From Aromatoleum toluclasticum ATCC 700605 (GTDB lineage: Bacteria > Pseudomonadota > Gammaproteobacteria > Burkholderiales > Rhodocyclaceae), in contig NZ_KB899493.1 in assembly GCF_000378245.1 (NCBI RefSeq), forward strand, positions 310,001-374,000: a stretch of 64,000 nt of DNA, written 5' to 3'. The first letter of the stretch is position 1. Every line of letters begins with the position of its first letter. Below the pieces are notes generated by a model. The model was not told where the DNA came from, made no database searches, and saw nothing but the letters and a program-made list of their open reading frames with translations. This document shows positions 16,058-26,760 of the stretch, in pieces. Position numbers and translations under genes: made by a program.

Positions 16058-17875
16058 ATGAAAAAACAGCAGTTCCAGCACCCGAGGGATTCCGCGCCCC
16101 TGCTCCTGACGGCGCTGCTGGCGCTCGCGCCAACATCGTCCGGCGCCTTCGTTCTCGGCGAACCGGTACCCTTGTCGAAGATCGGCGAACCCCTGAAGAT
16201 CGAGATTCCCGTCCTGCAGGGCGATCCCGCGCAGCTTGGTGAATGCCTGCGCCTTGCGGCCCTGCCTGCATCGTCCGACGGCCTGCCGCGGGTGCGCAAT
16301 GCGCGCCTCGATTTCGCCGGACACGGGCCGAACGTGCGGCTCGTGCTTTCGCACCGCCTGCCCAGCTTCGACCCCGCGCTGCGCTTCGCCATCGAGGATC
16401 TTTGCGACAGCCGCCTGCGTCGCGAGTACACGGTGCTGCTGGCCTTCCCCGACAACTCCACGGCCGACGCATCCGCGGGCACCGCAGCCTCGACACAATC
16501 GGGGGATACGGCTGCGGGCGCCCCCCCGCAGGAGACGCCGCGCCGTCCGCGCCACTACCGGCGCGCAGCCTCCTCCGCCGACGCACCGGTGGCGACGTCC
16601 ACAGCGGCACCCAGCCGGGCCGCAGCGCCGTCGAGCGCCAGCCGCGACCGGCTCGAACTCGGTGGCGGCGAATCGGAGATTCCCGGATCCGGCCTGCGCC
16701 TGAGCACGCAGCTCGGCAGCCTTGCACGCATCGACGCGACGACCGAGGCCCGACGCGAGCAGCTGCGCCGCGAGCAATCCGTGATCATGGCGATCGACCG
16801 GACGATCGTCGCCCAGCTCGAACTGGACGAACGCATCCGGCAACTCGAAGCCGTGCAGTCGCGGATGATGGCCGAGCACATCCGCACGCCCGTAGCGGCA
16901 TCCCGCACCGAGCCCGTTGCGCCGGCCACGGAGCCGGCCGATGCTGAGCCGCCGGCACCGCAGGCGCAGCCGGCGGAGCCCGACCACAGCGTCGCCGAAG
17001 CCTGGAAACAGGGTACGCTGACGGTCGGATTCGTCTCCCTGGCGCTCGCTGCCGTCCTTGCCTGGATCCGCAAGCGCCGCGACAAGGCGCCCGCTGCCGA
17101 CGAAACGGAACCGGCACGCAGACCCGCACCTGCCCGGAAGAAGGCGCCCCTCCGCCCCGCCAGCCCGGTCGCTGCGGCCCATCCTGCCGCCCCCGTGCTA
17201 CCGCCGGACTTGCCGGAGACGACCGCTTCCGGCCGCGCCCCCGTGCATTCGCCCTTCGGCTGGGAGACGGAGGAGGACATTTTCGCGCCCCCCGTATCGA
17301 TAGCGCCGATAGCGCCCATTGCCCCGCTCGCCCCGACCTCTCGCGTCGCGGTCGAGGAATCCGCAGAAGAGCACGAATCGGCAATCGAGCTCGCCGAAAT
17401 CATGATGGGGTTCGGCCGCATCCGCGGTGCGGCCGACACGCTCGCCGAGTTCATCGCGTCGAATCCGAAGAAGGCGGTCACGCCCTGGCTCAAGCTCATG
17501 GAGGTGTACCGGACCGCGGACCTGCGCGAGGAATTCGACGCCCTCGCCAAACAGCTCAACAAGACCTTCAACGTCAAGACCGTCACCTGGGAGAGCTTCG
17601 ACGAAGCACGCACGACGACGAACTCGATGGAACAGATGGCCCACGTGACGACGAACGTCCAGCAGATGTGGGGCACGCGCGAATGCCAGGCCTACCTCGA
17701 GCATCTGCTGCGTGACAACCGCGACGGAACCCGCGAAGGCTTCCCGCTCAGCGTGATCGACGAGATCCTGCTGCTCGAACTGCTCCTCGAGGACCAGCTC
17801 GGCCCCTACCGCCCCGAGATCACGCCGCCGCCCGACGGCGACGCGTCCCGCGCGACACCGCCCCAGCTCGTGTAA
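16058..17875 (+). CDS. fimV: FimV/HubP-like polar membrane protein
   Basis: A 605-residue protein with an N-terminal signal (PLLLTALLALAPTSSGAF) followed by the FimV-type start GEPVPLSKIGEPLKIEIPVL. Then come a Ser/Ala/Pro-rich periplasmic linker, a short coiled coil with RRQxELDERIRQLEAVQSRM-like spacing (about residues 225-275), one membrane helix (GFVSLALAAVLAWIRKRR, about residues 320-340) and a cytoplasmic region. The cytoplasmic part ends in a TPR-like segment, VTPWLKLMEVYRTADLREEF. FimV/HubP proteins organise the cell pole and type IV pili and bind peptidoglycan through a LysM domain. I see no clear LysM domain here, and the protein is shorter than usual. Confidence 0.75.
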   Translation: MKKQQFQHPRDSAPLLLTALLALAPTSSGAFVLGEPVPLSKIGEPLKIEIPVLQGDPAQLGECLRLAALPASSDGLPRVRNARLDFAGHGPNVRLVLSHRLPSFDPALRFAIEDLCDSRLRREYTVLLAFPDNSTADASAGTAASTQSGDTAAGAPPQETPRRPRHYRRAASSADAPVATSTAAPSRAAAPSSASRDRLELGGGESEIPGSGLRLSTQLGSLARIDATTEARREQLRREQSVIMAIDRTIVAQLELDERIRQLEAVQSRMMAEHIRTPVAASRTEPVAPATEPADAEPPAPQAQPAEPDHSVAEAWKQGTLTVGFVSLALAAVLAWIRKRRDKAPAADETEPARRPAPARKKAPLRPASPVAAAHPAAPVLPPDLPETTASGRAPVHSPFGWETEEDIFAPPVSIAPIAPIAPLAPTSRVAVEESAEEHESAIELAEIMMGFGRIRGAADTLAEFIASNPKKAVTPWLKLMEVYRTADLREEFDALAKQLNKTFNVKTVTWESFDEARTTTNSMEQMAHVTTNVQQMWGTRECQAYLEHLLRDNRDGTREGFPLSVIDEILLLELLLEDQLGPYRPEITPPPDGDASRATPPQLV

Positions 17876-17915
17876 GCCGGGAACGGCGGCGGATCGGGCC
17901 ATACCCGGTCCTGCC

Positions 17916-18662
17916 CTACACCGGATTGTCGAGATCGACGAAACGGGCCTCGATGCCGAAAGTCTGGTCCAGATATTGCGCCAACGCGTGGATCCCGTAG
18001 CGCTCGGTCGCGTGGTGCCCCGCGGCGATGTAGGGCACGCCCGATTCGCGCGCGAGATGCACCGTCTGCTCGGAAATCTCCCCAGACACGTATAGATCCG
18101 CGCCGGCCGCGATCGCCTGCTCGAAATAGCCCTGCGCGCCGCCCGTACACCACGCGACGCGGCTTACTGACCGGGTTCCGTCCCCCACCAGCAGGGGCTC
18201 GCGCCCGAGCCGGGCGGCAAGCGAACGCGCAAGCTGCTCCGCGGTACCGACCTGCGCGGGCCGGCCGATCCACGCGAGATCCTGCTCTCCGAACCGCCCC
18301 TCGCCAACCCAACCCGCGACAGCCGCCAGCTGGGCGTTGTTGCCGAGCTGCGGATGGGCATCGAGCGGCAGATGGTATGCAAGCAGACTGATGTCATGGC
18401 GCAGCAGGCTGGCGATGCGGCGCTTGCGGATACCCGTGATGCGCCCGTCCTCGCCACGCCAGAACCAGCCGTGATGCACGATGACGGCATCGACCCCCTC
18501 CTCCACGGCACGGTCGAGCAGCGCCTGGCTCGCGGTGACGCCGCACAGCACGCGATGCACCTCGGCCCGTCCTTCCACTTGCAGGCCGTTTGGGGAATAA
18601 TCCCGGAACCGCGGGACTTCCAGCAGTTCATCCAGATGGGCTTGCAGTTCGGCGAGTTGCAT
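17916..18662 (-). CDS. NIF3/DUF34-family dinuclear-metal protein (GTP cyclohydrolase I type 2-like)
   Basis: A 248-residue NIF3-family protein; despite the name it has no link to nitrogen fixation. The family binds two metal ions and some members are annotated as type 2 GTP cyclohydrolase I. Metal-site motifs seen are VIVHHGWFW near residue 63, LLAYHLPLDAHPQLGNNAQL near residue 95 and the C-terminal AAGHHATERYGIHAL. The ATG at 18662 gives MQLAELQAHLDELL, the usual start; the longer frame to 18857 runs into degQ. It is divergent from the protease gene and convergent with fimV. Confidence 0.9.
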   Translation of the reverse strand: MQLAELQAHLDELLEVPRFRDYSPNGLQVEGRAEVHRVLCGVTASQALLDRAVEEGVDAVIVHHGWFWRGEDGRITGIRKRRIASLLRHDISLLAYHLPLDAHPQLGNNAQLAAVAGWVGEGRFGEQDLAWIGRPAQVGTAEQLARSLAARLGREPLLVGDGTRSVSRVAWCTGGAQGYFEQAIAAGADLYVSGEISEQTVHLARESGVPYIAAGHHATERYGIHALAQYLDQTFGIEARFVDLDNPV

Positions 18663-18735
18663 GCGGTCTCCAACTCCAGTTTTCCGGGCCTCTTGGCGAG
18701 CGCGACATCGAGCGCCGCCCAATTCGAGCAACATT

Positions 18736-19899
18736 ATGCGCCGCCTGTGGCTGATCTTCGCGCAGGCCGTGACAGTGAGCGTCGCGGTCCTGTTTGTACT
18801 GAACACCCTGAAACCGGAATGGTTCAAGAACGCGGCCCCGGCTGCGGTCGTCTCCATCCTCGAGGCCCCGGAAACCGACTCCGCGGCATCCGTTCCCGCG
18901 CCGAACTCCTATGCCGACGGCGCCCGACGCTCGATGCCCGCCGTGGTACATATCTACACGGCCAAGGACATCGAGCGCCCACGCCACCCCCTGCTCGACG
19001 ACCCGATCTTCCGCCATTTCTTCGGCGACCGGCAGGGGAACGCGCCATCGCAGCGCGCATCGGGACTGGGCTCGGGGGTCATCGCGAGCCCCGACGGACT
19101 GATCCTGACCAACAACCACGTCATCGAGGGTGCCGACGAGATCGAGATCGCACTCAATGACGGACGCAAGTTTCCCGCGCGCCTCGTCGGCCGCGACCCC
19201 GAGACCGACCTCGCGGTGCTCCGCCTGCAAGGCAACGGCAAGCTGCCCGCAATCACCTTCGCACGGCAGGACGCGCTGCAGGTCGGCGACGTCGTCCTCG
19301 CCATCGGCAACCCCTTCGGTGTCGGCCAGACCGTCACGATGGGCATCGTCTCGGCCCTCGGGCGCAGCCAGCTCGGCATCAACACCTTCGAAAACTATAT
19401 CCAGACCGACGCCGCAATCAATCCGGGCAACTCGGGCGGCGCGCTGGTCGACAGCCAGGGCAACCTCGTCGGCATCAACACGGCGATCTATTCGCGCTCG
19501 GGAGGCTCGCTCGGCATCGGCTTCGCGATCCCTGCGTCGACCGCGCGCGACGTGCTCGAACAGATCATCGCTACAGGGCAGGTCACGCGCGGCTGGATCG
19601 GCGTCGAAATCCAGGAGATCACGCCCGAACTCGCCGAATCCTTCGGCATTCCGGGCACCGAGGGCGCGCTCATCGCCGGCGTGCTGCGCGACAGCCCGGC
19701 CGAGCGCGCCGGCATCCGCCCGGGCGACATCCTCATCGGCGTCGACGGCAAGCCGGTCCACGACCCCAAGGGCATGCTGGAGCAGGTCGCCGGCCTGATG
19801 CCGGGCCACAACGCAAACTTCCGCGTGCGCCGCACCGACAGCGAACTCGATCTGAAGGTGGAAATCGGGCGCCGGCCGGCGCCCTCCGTGCAACGCTGA
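18736..19899 (+). CDS. Trypsin-like periplasmic serine protease, DegS/HtrA type (one PDZ)
   Basis: A 387-residue protein with an N-terminal membrane anchor (LIFAQAVTVSVAVLFVLNTL), a trypsin-like protease domain with catalytic His128 (TNNHVIEG), Asp158 (ETDLAVL) and Ser233 (NPGNSGGAL), and a single C-terminal PDZ domain (about residues 280-375). One PDZ and the uncleaved anchor resemble DegS, the regulatory protease of the envelope-stress response. Betaproteobacterial members beside tatC are often called DegQ or AlgW. Its natural substrate here is unknown. The ATG at 18736 was chosen because the longer frame overlaps the NIF3-family gene. Confidence 0.93.
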   Translation: MRRLWLIFAQAVTVSVAVLFVLNTLKPEWFKNAAPAAVVSILEAPETDSAASVPAPNSYADGARRSMPAVVHIYTAKDIERPRHPLLDDPIFRHFFGDRQGNAPSQRASGLGSGVIASPDGLILTNNHVIEGADEIEIALNDGRKFPARLVGRDPETDLAVLRLQGNGKLPAITFARQDALQVGDVVLAIGNPFGVGQTVTMGIVSALGRSQLGINTFENYIQTDAAINPGNSGGALVDSQGNLVGINTAIYSRSGGSLGIGFAIPASTARDVLEQIIATGQVTRGWIGVEIQEITPELAESFGIPGTEGALIAGVLRDSPAERAGIRPGDILIGVDGKPVHDPKGMLEQVAGLMPGHNANFRVRRTDSELDLKVEIGRRPAPSVQR

Positions 19900-19904
19900 A
19901 CACG

Positions 19905-19920
19905 GCCCGCCGAGGCGGGC
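19905..19920. terminator. Short hairpin between convergent protease gene and tatC
   Basis: GCCCGCC-GA-GGCGGGC is a perfect 7-bp stem between the two converging stop codons, followed on the plus strand by TTAATT. The U-tract is weak, so function is tentative. Confidence 0.45.
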
Positions 19921-20682
19921 TTAATTGCTCTCGATGCGCTCGAGCGACTCGCTGCCGCCGTCGCTCCGGTCCTTGACCAGAATCCGCGCAATGATCACCC
20001 CCACCTCGAAGAGCAGGCACATCGGGATCGCCAGCAGCAGCTGCGACACGACATCCGGGGGCGTAATCACCGCCGCGACGATGAAGGCTCCGACAATCAC
20101 GTAGGGGCGTGCCGCAACCAGCTTCTCCACGCTGACCACGCCCGTCTTCGCGAGCAGGATGACCGCCACCGGCACCTCGAAGGTCAGGCCGAAGGCGATG
20201 AACATCGTCATCACGAAGGACAGGTACTGCTCGATGTCCGGCGCCGGTGTGATGCTCTTCGGAGCAAACTCCGCGATGACCTTGAACACCGTGCCGAACA
20301 CGAAAAAGTAACAGAACGCCATGCCGAGCAGGAACAGTATCGTGCTGCCGAGCACGAGCGGCAGTCCGAACCGCCTCTCGTGCGCATACAGGCCGGGCGC
20401 GACGAAGGCCCAGGCCTGATAGAGGACGACGGGCAGCGCAACCACGAAGGCCGCCATCATCGTCACCTTCACCGGCACGAAGAAGGGCGTGACCACGCCG
20501 GTCGCGATCATGTGCGTCCCTGCCGGGAGCGTCCTGATCATCGGCATTGCCAGCAGATCGTAGATGTCGCTCGCCCAGGGCATCAGGCACAGGAATACGA
20601 CCAGGATGGCCAGCATCGCGCGCAACAGGCGGTCGCGCAGCTCGACGAGATGCGAAACGAAGGTTTCCTGCGCGGCGCTCAT
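19921..20682 (-). CDS. tatC: TatC, core of the twin-arginine translocase
   Basis: A 253-residue, six-helix membrane protein that recognises twin-arginine signal peptides and exports folded proteins. The N terminus ETFVSHLVELRDRLLRAMLA and the segment AFGLTFEVPVAVILL with its helix-flanking Phe/Glu are family marks. It follows tatB with a 4-base overlap. The C-terminal tail is longer than usual and acidic (VKDRSDGGSESLERIESN). It is the last gene of a run that starts in the his operon. Confidence 0.96.
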   Translation of the reverse strand: MSAAQETFVSHLVELRDRLLRAMLAILVVFLCLMPWASDIYDLLAMPMIRTLPAGTHMIATGVVTPFFVPVKVTMMAAFVVALPVVLYQAWAFVAPGLYAHERRFGLPLVLGSTILFLLGMAFCYFFVFGTVFKVIAEFAPKSITPAPDIEQYLSFVMTMFIAFGLTFEVPVAVILLAKTGVVSVEKLVAARPYVIVGAFIVAAVITPPDVVSQLLLAIPMCLLFEVGVIIARILVKDRSDGGSESLERIESN

Positions 20683-21173
20683 GCTTTGTCCGTGGTTGTG
20701 TTCACGAGCGGCCCGGAAGACTGCCCGAGCCCGAGTTCGAGCTGACGGCTATCGACGACCGCCTCGGCGGGCTGCGTATCGAGCGACGACAGATTCGCAC
20801 CCTCCGCCGGCATTGCGGCGGGCGCGGCCGGGGTGGCCTCGGCCACCGGCGCTGCGCTCGGCGCAAGCTGTCCGTCGAGAGCGCTCTTCGCCTCAGCCGC
20901 CGTCCGCGCGAGATCAGCCTCCACGCTCTGGGCCTGCCCGCGCATCGACGATTCGAGATCGCGCGCCTGCTGTTCGACCTGCTCCTGCAACTTCTTGAGC
21001 TCCTCGAGCTGCATCTCGCGCTGGATGTCCGACTTGACATCGCTGACGTAGCGCTGCAGTCGCCCCAGAAGATGGCCTGCGGTCCGCGCAACCTTCGGCA
21101 GGCGCTCGGGCCCGACGACGACGAGCGCCACCACAGCGATGACGATGAGTTCAGAAAAACCTAGATCGAACAT
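20679..21173 (-). CDS. tatB: TatB, Tat translocase subunit
   Basis: A 164-residue TatB with an N-terminal membrane helix (FSELIVIAVVALVVVGPERL), the Gly-Pro hinge, an amphipathic helix (LPKVARTAGHLLGRLQRYV), a coiled coil to about residue 100 and an Ala/Pro-rich tail. It binds TatC to form the substrate receptor. The length is typical. It lies about 100 bases after tatA and overlaps tatC by 4 bases. Confidence 0.94.
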   Translation of the reverse strand: MFDLGFSELIVIAVVALVVVGPERLPKVARTAGHLLGRLQRYVSDVKSDIQREMQLEELKKLQEQVEQQARDLESSMRGQAQSVEADLARTAAEAKSALDGQLAPSAAPVAEATPAAPAAMPAEGANLSSLDTQPAEAVVDSRQLELGLGQSSGPLVNTTTDKA

Positions 21174-21277
21174 GATGTAAGAGCCTTTGCCGGCCGGGTC
21201 ATGCGTGCAGTGACGGCCTCAAAACGAAGGGGCGCACCAACACCGCGCCCCTTGCCGCTGCCATCACCCACGCAGGC

Positions 21278-21502
21278 TCAGGAATGCAGCTTGTCGGACT
21301 TCTCGCGCGCCGGGGCGTCGATGGTTTCGCCGCCGATCTTCTGCTGGACGTCGTCGGACTTCTCCGATTCCTTCATCCCGTCCTTGAAGCCCTTCACCGC
21401 ACCGCCGAGATCCTGGCCGATATTGCGCAGTTTCTTGGTGCCGAACACCAGCACGACGATCACCAGGACGATCAGCCAATGCCAGATACTGAATGAACCC
21501 AT
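21278..21502 (-). CDS. tatA: TatA, pore-forming Tat subunit
   Basis: A 74-residue protein with a single membrane helix ([16 protein letters not shown]), hinge and amphipathic helix [20 protein letters not shown], typical TatA. It oligomerises to let folded proteins pass. The N-terminal GSFSIWHW is the usual form in betaproteobacteria. It lies just downstream of the HIT gene on the same strand, as in related genomes where tatA follows hisE-hinT. Confidence 0.95.
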   Translation of the reverse strand: MGSFSIWHWLIVLVIVVLVFGTKKLRNIGQDLGGAVKGFKDGMKESEKSDDVQQKIGGETIDAPAREKSDKLHS

Positions 21503-21512
21503 ACCGCTCTCC

Positions 21513-21860
21513 TTAACGCTTCAACATGGCCGGAAGCACTTCCGGGCCACCCAGGATGTGGACATGCAAATGATACACTTCCTGCCGCCCCACCCTTCCG
21601 GTATTGATGATCGTGCGGTAACCCTCGCCGCAGCCGTTCTCGCGTGCAAGACGGGCTGCGGTGGTCATCACCCTCCCCATCACCTCGACATGCTCGGGCC
21701 CCAGCTCCGCCATCGACGGGACGTGCAGCTTCGGGATCACGAGGAAGTGCACCGGCGCGACCGGGTTGATGTCGTGGAACGCGAGCACGTGCTCGTCCTC
21801 GTACAGCTTCTTCGCGGGAATCTCGCCGGCCGCGATCCGGCAGAAGATGCAGTCGCTCAT
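21513..21860 (-). CDS. HIT-family nucleotide-binding hydrolase (HinT-like)
   Basis: A 115-residue HIT protein with the histidine triad HLHVHILGG near the C terminus and the N-terminal zinc-type motif [19 protein letters not shown]. HinT-type enzymes hydrolyse AMP-lysine and related phosphoramidates. The ATG at 21860 was chosen because the family begins MSDCIFC; the longer frame to 21911 lies in hisE. It lies between hisE and tatA on the same strand. Confidence 0.93.
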   Translation of the reverse strand: MSDCIFCRIAAGEIPAKKLYEDEHVLAFHDINPVAPVHFLVIPKLHVPSMAELGPEHVEVMGRVMTTAARLARENGCGEGYRTIINTGRVGRQEVYHLHVHILGGPEVLPAMLKR

Positions 21861-21867
21861 GCTCGCC

Positions 21868-22194
21868 TCAGGCCGTGGTGCGCGACTTCTTCTCGTCAAT
21901 CCCTGAGACACCCTCGCGGCGCCGGAATTCAGCGAGCACGTCGTCGACCGACAGGCCGAAGTGCGTCAGCAGCACCATCGAATGGAACCACAGGTCGGTG
22001 ACCTCCCAGACGATGTGCAGCATGTCCTTGTCCTTGGCCGCCATGATGGTTTCGGCGGCTTCCTCGGCGACCTTCTTGCAGATCGCGTCCGTGCCCTTGG
22101 CGTACAGGCTGGACACATAGGAGGAATCGGGGTCCGCCTTCTTGCGCTCCGCGAGGGTCGCGGCGACGCGGTGCAGCACTTCGATGTCGATCAT
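21868..22194 (-). CDS. hisE: HisE, phosphoribosyl-ATP pyrophosphatase
   Basis: A 108-residue enzyme for the second step of histidine synthesis, removing pyrophosphate from PR-ATP. Family motifs seen are [16 protein letters not shown] and LWFHSMVLL in the all-alpha MazG-like fold. It is separate from hisI, as in most proteobacteria other than enterobacteria. The ATG at 22194 overlaps the hisI stop as ATGA, so the two are coupled. Confidence 0.95.
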   Translation of the reverse strand: MIDIEVLHRVAATLAERKKADPDSSYVSSLYAKGTDAICKKVAEEAAETIMAAKDKDMLHIVWEVTDLWFHSMVLLTHFGLSVDDVLAEFRRREGVSGIDEKKSRTTA

Positions 22195-22588
22195 TTGTAG
22201 ATATCCTTGGGATCCTTCAGCACGGGGTCCACGGCCTCCCACGAACCCGCGCTCAGATAACGCTGGAAAAAGCAGCTGTGGCGGCCGGTATGACAGGCGA
22301 TCCCGCCGACCTGCTCGACCTTCAGCAACACGACGTCGTTGTCGCAGTCGATACGGATCTCATGCACCTTCTGCACGTGGCCGGACTCCTCGCCCTTATG
22401 CCACAGCTTGCGGCGCGAACGCGACCAGTAGATCGCCTCGCCTGTCTCGGCGGTACGTTGCAGGGCCTCGCGGTTCATCCACGCGAACATCAGCACGTCC
22501 CCGGTCGAAGCCTCCTGCGCGATCACCGGCACGAGGCCCTGGTCGTCCCAGCTGACCTCGTTGAGCCAGCGGGCGGAATTGGCATTGC

Positions 22589-22592
<4 letters not shown>
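22191..22592 (-). CDS. hisI: HisI, phosphoribosyl-AMP cyclohydrolase
   Basis: A 133-residue enzyme for the third step of histidine synthesis. Seen are [19 protein letters not shown], then [18 protein letters not shown] and the zinc-binding [11 protein letters not shown] and [14 protein letters not shown], with Cys residues that hold the catalytic zinc. The start is a GTG at 22592 that overlaps the hisF stop (GTGA); the ORF further upstream lies within hisF. Confidence 0.95.
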
Positions 22593-23346
<754 letters not shown>

Positions 23347-23347
<1 letters not shown>

Positions 23348-24096
23348 CAGGCAGTTTCGCCGCTGAGTTCGTCGGCGCGCGCCTGCGCGGCGGCGAAGTC
23401 CAGCGTGCCTTCGTAGATCGCACGACCGGTGATCGCGCCGGTAATGCCTTCGGACTCGACCGCGCACAGCGCGTCGATGTCCGCCAGCGAGGCGATCCCG
23501 CCGCTGGCGATGACCGGGATGCGCAGGGCCTGCGCAAGGCGCACGGTCGCTTCGATATTCACGCCGGAGAGCATGCCGTCGCGGCCGATGTCGGTATAGA
23601 TGACGCCCTCGACGCCGTAATCCTCGAATTTCTTCGCCAGATCGACGACATCGTGGCCGGTCATCTTCGACCAGCCGTCGACGGCGACCTTGCCGTCCTT
23701 GGCGTCGAGGCCGACGATGATGTGACCCGGGAAGGCGCCGCACGCGTCGTGCAGGAAGCCCGGATTCTTCACCGCGGCAGTCCCGATGATGACGTAGGAG
23801 ATGCCGTTGTCGAGGTAGTGCTCGATGGTGTCGAGATCGCGGATGCCGCCACCGAGCTGGACCGGAATGTCGTCGCCGACCTCATCGGCGATCGCGCGGA
23901 TCGCCGCTCCGTTCTTCGGCTTGCCGGCAAAGGCGCCATTGAGGTCCACAAGGTGCAGGCGGCGTGCGCCGAGGTTGATCCAGTGCCGCGCCATCGCGGC
24001 CGGGTCCTGGGAAAACACCGTGGCATCGTCCATTTCGCCCTGCTTGAGGCGGACGCAATGGCCGTCCTTCAGATCGATAGCGGGAATCAGCAGCAT
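23347..24096 (-). CDS. hisA: HisA, ProFAR isomerase
   Basis: A 249-residue TIM barrel that isomerises ProFAR to PRFAR. Catalytic Asp8 lies in [19 protein letters not shown] and the second in [16 protein letters not shown]. It is a half-barrel duplication related to HisF. It overlaps hisF by one base and lies 63 bases after hisH, all on the same strand. Confidence 0.97.
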
Positions 24097-24159
24097 ACGG
24101 GGAAGAGTTGCATCTGAGGAGTGGAAGGGAAGCTACAGGCGGGGTCCGGACGGTATTCG

Positions 24160-24798
24160 TCAGGGAGCCCAGGAAATGAAATTCGCAAGCATCCGCAGGC
24201 CCGCCTGCGCACTCTTTTCGGGATGGAACTGAACCGCGAAGATGTTATCCCGCGCTACCGCACTGGTAAACATCAATCCGTAATCGGTTTCGGCCGCAAT
24301 CAGCGCAGCCTCGTCGGGCAGGACGAAATAGCTGTGCACGAAATAGAAGCGATCGCCGTCGGGAATGCCTTCCCACAACGGGTGTGCGATGCGCTGGCGT
24401 ACCTCGTTCCAGCCCATGTGCGGCACCTTCAGGCGCGAGCCGTCGGCCGCGACCATCTTCGCGTCGGGAAAGCGCACGACATTTCCGGGCAGGATGCCGA
24501 GGCCGGGCACGTCGCCCTCCTCGCTGTGGCCGAAAAGCATCTGTTCGCCGATGCAGATGCCCAGGAAGGGCTTGGACGCGGCGGCGTCGAGCACCGACGC
24601 GCGCAGTCCGCGCAGATCCAGTTCGCGCATGCAGTCGGGCATCGCGCCCTGCCCCGGGAACACCACCCGTCCCGCGGCGGCCACCACCGCGGGATCGGAG
24701 GTCACGACCACAGTCTTGCCGGGGGCTACGTGTTCGACCGCCTTGGCAACCGAACGCAGGTTGCCCATGCCGTAGTCGATGATGGCTACGTCGCTCAT
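24160..24798 (-). CDS. hisH: HisH, glutamine amidotransferase subunit of IGP synthase
   Basis: A 212-residue class I glutamine amidotransferase that feeds ammonia to HisF. The catalytic Cys82 sits in [17 protein letters not shown], and the His/Glu pair is in [13 protein letters not shown] near the C terminus. It lies between hisB and hisA in the minus-strand block, with a 54-base gap to hisB. Confidence 0.96.
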   Translation of the reverse strand: MSDVAIIDYGMGNLRSVAKAVEHVAPGKTVVVTSDPAVVAAAGRVVFPGQGAMPDCMRELDLRGLRASVLDAAASKPFLGICIGEQMLFGHSEEGDVPGLGILPGNVVRFPDAKMVAADGSRLKVPHMGWNEVRQRIAHPLWEGIPDGDRFYFVHSYFVLPDEAALIAAETDYGLMFTSAVARDNIFAVQFHPEKSAQAGLRMLANFISWAP

Positions 24799-24852
24799 CG
24801 CGGAATCGCTCGCAGGAAAATCAGAAGGTTGGGCGGGGAGTCTGGCAGGAAC

Positions 24853-25440
24853 TCAGAGGGCGCCCTTGGTCGAGGGGATCACGCCGGCGGCGCGCTCGTC
24901 GCGCTGTGCCGCCATACGCAACGCGCGACCGAAGGCCTTGAAGATGGTTTCGCACTGGTGATGGGCGTTGTCGCCGCGCAGGTTGTCGATATGCACGGTC
25001 ACGCCGGCATGATTGACGAAGCCCTGGAAGAATTCGCGCGCGAGATCGACGTCGAAGTTACCGATGCGCCCACGCGTGTAGTTCACGAAGTAGTGCAAGC
25101 CGGGACGGCCGGAGAAGTCCACGACGACGCGCGACAGCGCCTCGTCGAGCGGCACGTAGGCGTGGCCGTAGCGGAAGATCCCTTTCTTGTCGCCGAGTGC
25201 CTTCGCGAAGGCCTGCCCGAGGGTGATGCCGACGTCCTCGACCGTGTGGTGGTCGTCGATGTGGGTATCGCCATCGGCCTTGATGTCGAGATCGATCGCG
25301 CCGTGGCGGGCGATCTGGTCGAGCATGTGATCGAAGAAGGGCACACCCGTGGCGAGACTGGCCTTGCCGCTGCCGTCCAGGTCGATGCGGACGGTGATCC
25401 GGGTTTCCAGGGTGTCGCGAGTTACTTCGGCTTGCCGCAT
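24853..25440 (-). CDS. hisB: HisB, imidazoleglycerol-phosphate dehydratase
   Basis: A 195-residue, single-function dehydratase (no HAD phosphatase domain, unlike the E. coli fusion). Metal-binding motifs are seen as [24 protein letters not shown] and [13 protein letters not shown]. The ATG at 25440 gives [15 protein letters not shown], the normal start; the longer frame to 25611 overlaps hisC and is a shadow. It faces hisC across a 182-base divergent gap. Confidence 0.96.
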   Translation of the reverse strand: MRQAEVTRDTLETRITVRIDLDGSGKASLATGVPFFDHMLDQIARHGAIDLDIKADGDTHIDDHHTVEDVGITLGQAFAKALGDKKGIFRYGHAYVPLDEALSRVVVDFSGRPGLHYFVNYTRGRIGNFDVDLAREFFQGFVNHAGVTVHIDNLRGDNAHHQCETIFKAFGRALRMAAQRDERAAGVIPSTKGAL

Positions 25441-25622
25441 GAGAATCTGCTTCGAATCCAGGAGTTCAGAGGGAGTTCTGACGCGCACGGGCGTCACTCT
25501 CGGGCATGATACCATCGCCTGACTGTCCCGCCGCAATGCCGGCCGCAGCGGCCGCCGGACGCGGCCCACAACGGCCCGGACGTGCTCGGGTCCCCTCCGA
25601 CAATCCTGCATCCGATCCGCCG

Positions 25623-26693
25623 ATGAGCCAATACTGGAGCGCCGTCGTCAACGGCCTGACCCCCTATGTCCCGGGCGAACAGCCCAAGCTCGCCAACCTG
25701 GTCAAGCTCAACACCAACGAGCATCCGTACGGACCGTCGCCCAGGGCGATCGAGGCGATCCGCGCCGAGGCGTCCGACGCGCTGCGCCTGTATCCCGACC
25801 CGACCTCGGAACGGCTGCGCGCCGCCATCGCCGCGCGCCACGGCATCACGGTGCAGGAAGTCTTCGTCGGCAACGGCTCCGACGAGGTTCTCGCGCACGC
25901 TTTCCTGGCGCTGCTGAAGCACGACAGTCCGCTGCTCTTCCCGGACATCTCGTACAGCTTCTACCCGGTGTATTGCGGACTGTACGACATCGAGTTCGAG
26001 ACGGTGCCGCTCGACGGGAAGCTCGCGATCCGCCCCGACGATTACCTGCCCGCCGACGGCAAGGCCGCGGGCGGCATCATCTTCCCGAATCCGAATGCGC
26101 CGACCGGGCGCCTGCTGGCGCTCGCCGAGATCGAGCGCATCGTCGCGGGCAACCCGCAGTGCGTGGTCGTGATCGACGAGGCCTACGTGGACTTCGGCGG
26201 GGAATCGGCCATTCCGCTCACCGCACGCTATCCGAACCTGCTGGTCGTGCAGACCTTCTCCAAATCGCGCTCGCTCGCAGGCCTGCGCGTGGGCTTCGCG
26301 ATCGGCCACCCCGACCTGATCGAGGCGCTGGCGCGCGTGAAGGACAGCTTCAACTCCTACCCGCTGGACCGACTGGCGATCGTCGGCGCGACGGCGGCGA
26401 TCGAGGACGAGGCGTATTTCGAGCGCACACGTCAGGCGGTGATGCGCACGCGCGGCCGGCTCGTCGCGGACCTCGCCGCGCTCGGCTTCGAAGTGCTGCC
26501 CTCGGCGGCGAACTTCGTGTTCGCGACGCACCCGGCGCGCGACGCGGGGGAACTCGCCGCCGAGTTGCGCAAGCGCGCGATCATCGTGCGCCACTTCCGC
26601 CAGCCGCGCATCGAGCAGTTCCTGCGCATTACGGTGGGCACGGACGAGCAGTGCGCCGCGCTGATCGGGGCGCTACGCGAGATCCTCGCGTAA
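25623..26693 (+). CDS. hisC: HisC, histidinol-phosphate aminotransferase (inverted in his cluster)
   Basis: A 356-residue class I/II PLP aminotransferase that makes histidinol phosphate. PLP Lys214 lies in [14 protein letters not shown]; the NPNAPTGRL and [11 protein letters not shown] motifs are present. The ATG at 25623 (MSQYWSAVV) is preferred over the ORF start at 25506, which lies in the hisB upstream region. It is on the plus strand, while every other his gene here is on the minus strand. It is therefore transcribed from its own promoter in the hisB-hisC gap and converges on hisD. Confidence 0.95.
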   Translation: MSQYWSAVVNGLTPYVPGEQPKLANLVKLNTNEHPYGPSPRAIEAIRAEASDALRLYPDPTSERLRAAIAARHGITVQEVFVGNGSDEVLAHAFLALLKHDSPLLFPDISYSFYPVYCGLYDIEFETVPLDGKLAIRPDDYLPADGKAAGGIIFPNPNAPTGRLLALAEIERIVAGNPQCVVVIDEAYVDFGGESAIPLTARYPNLLVVQTFSKSRSLAGLRVGFAIGHPDLIEALARVKDSFNSYPLDRLAIVGATAAIEDEAYFERTRQAVMRTRGRLVADLAALGFEVLPSAANFVFATHPARDAGELAAELRKRAIIVRHFRQPRIEQFLRITVGTDEQCAALIGALREILA

Positions 26694-26700
26694 ACGCATG

Positions 26701-26725
26701 AAAGGCGCCCCACCGGGACGCCCTT
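26701..26725. terminator. Hairpin between convergent hisC and hisD
   Basis: AAAGGCGCCCC-ACC-GGGACGCCCTT forms an 11-bp stem with two wobble pairs. It lies directly after the hisC stop and about 35 bases from the hisD stop, and can serve both strands. Confidence 0.6.
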
Positions 26726-26760
26726 CCTTGATCCCCGGCGCGCGCCAGCGGCGCGGCGGC

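Noticed and set aside
17916-18662. Reading the NIF3-family gene as a nitrogen-fixation gene
   Set aside because: NIF3 is named after a yeast NGG1-interacting factor; the family is widespread and unrelated to nif.
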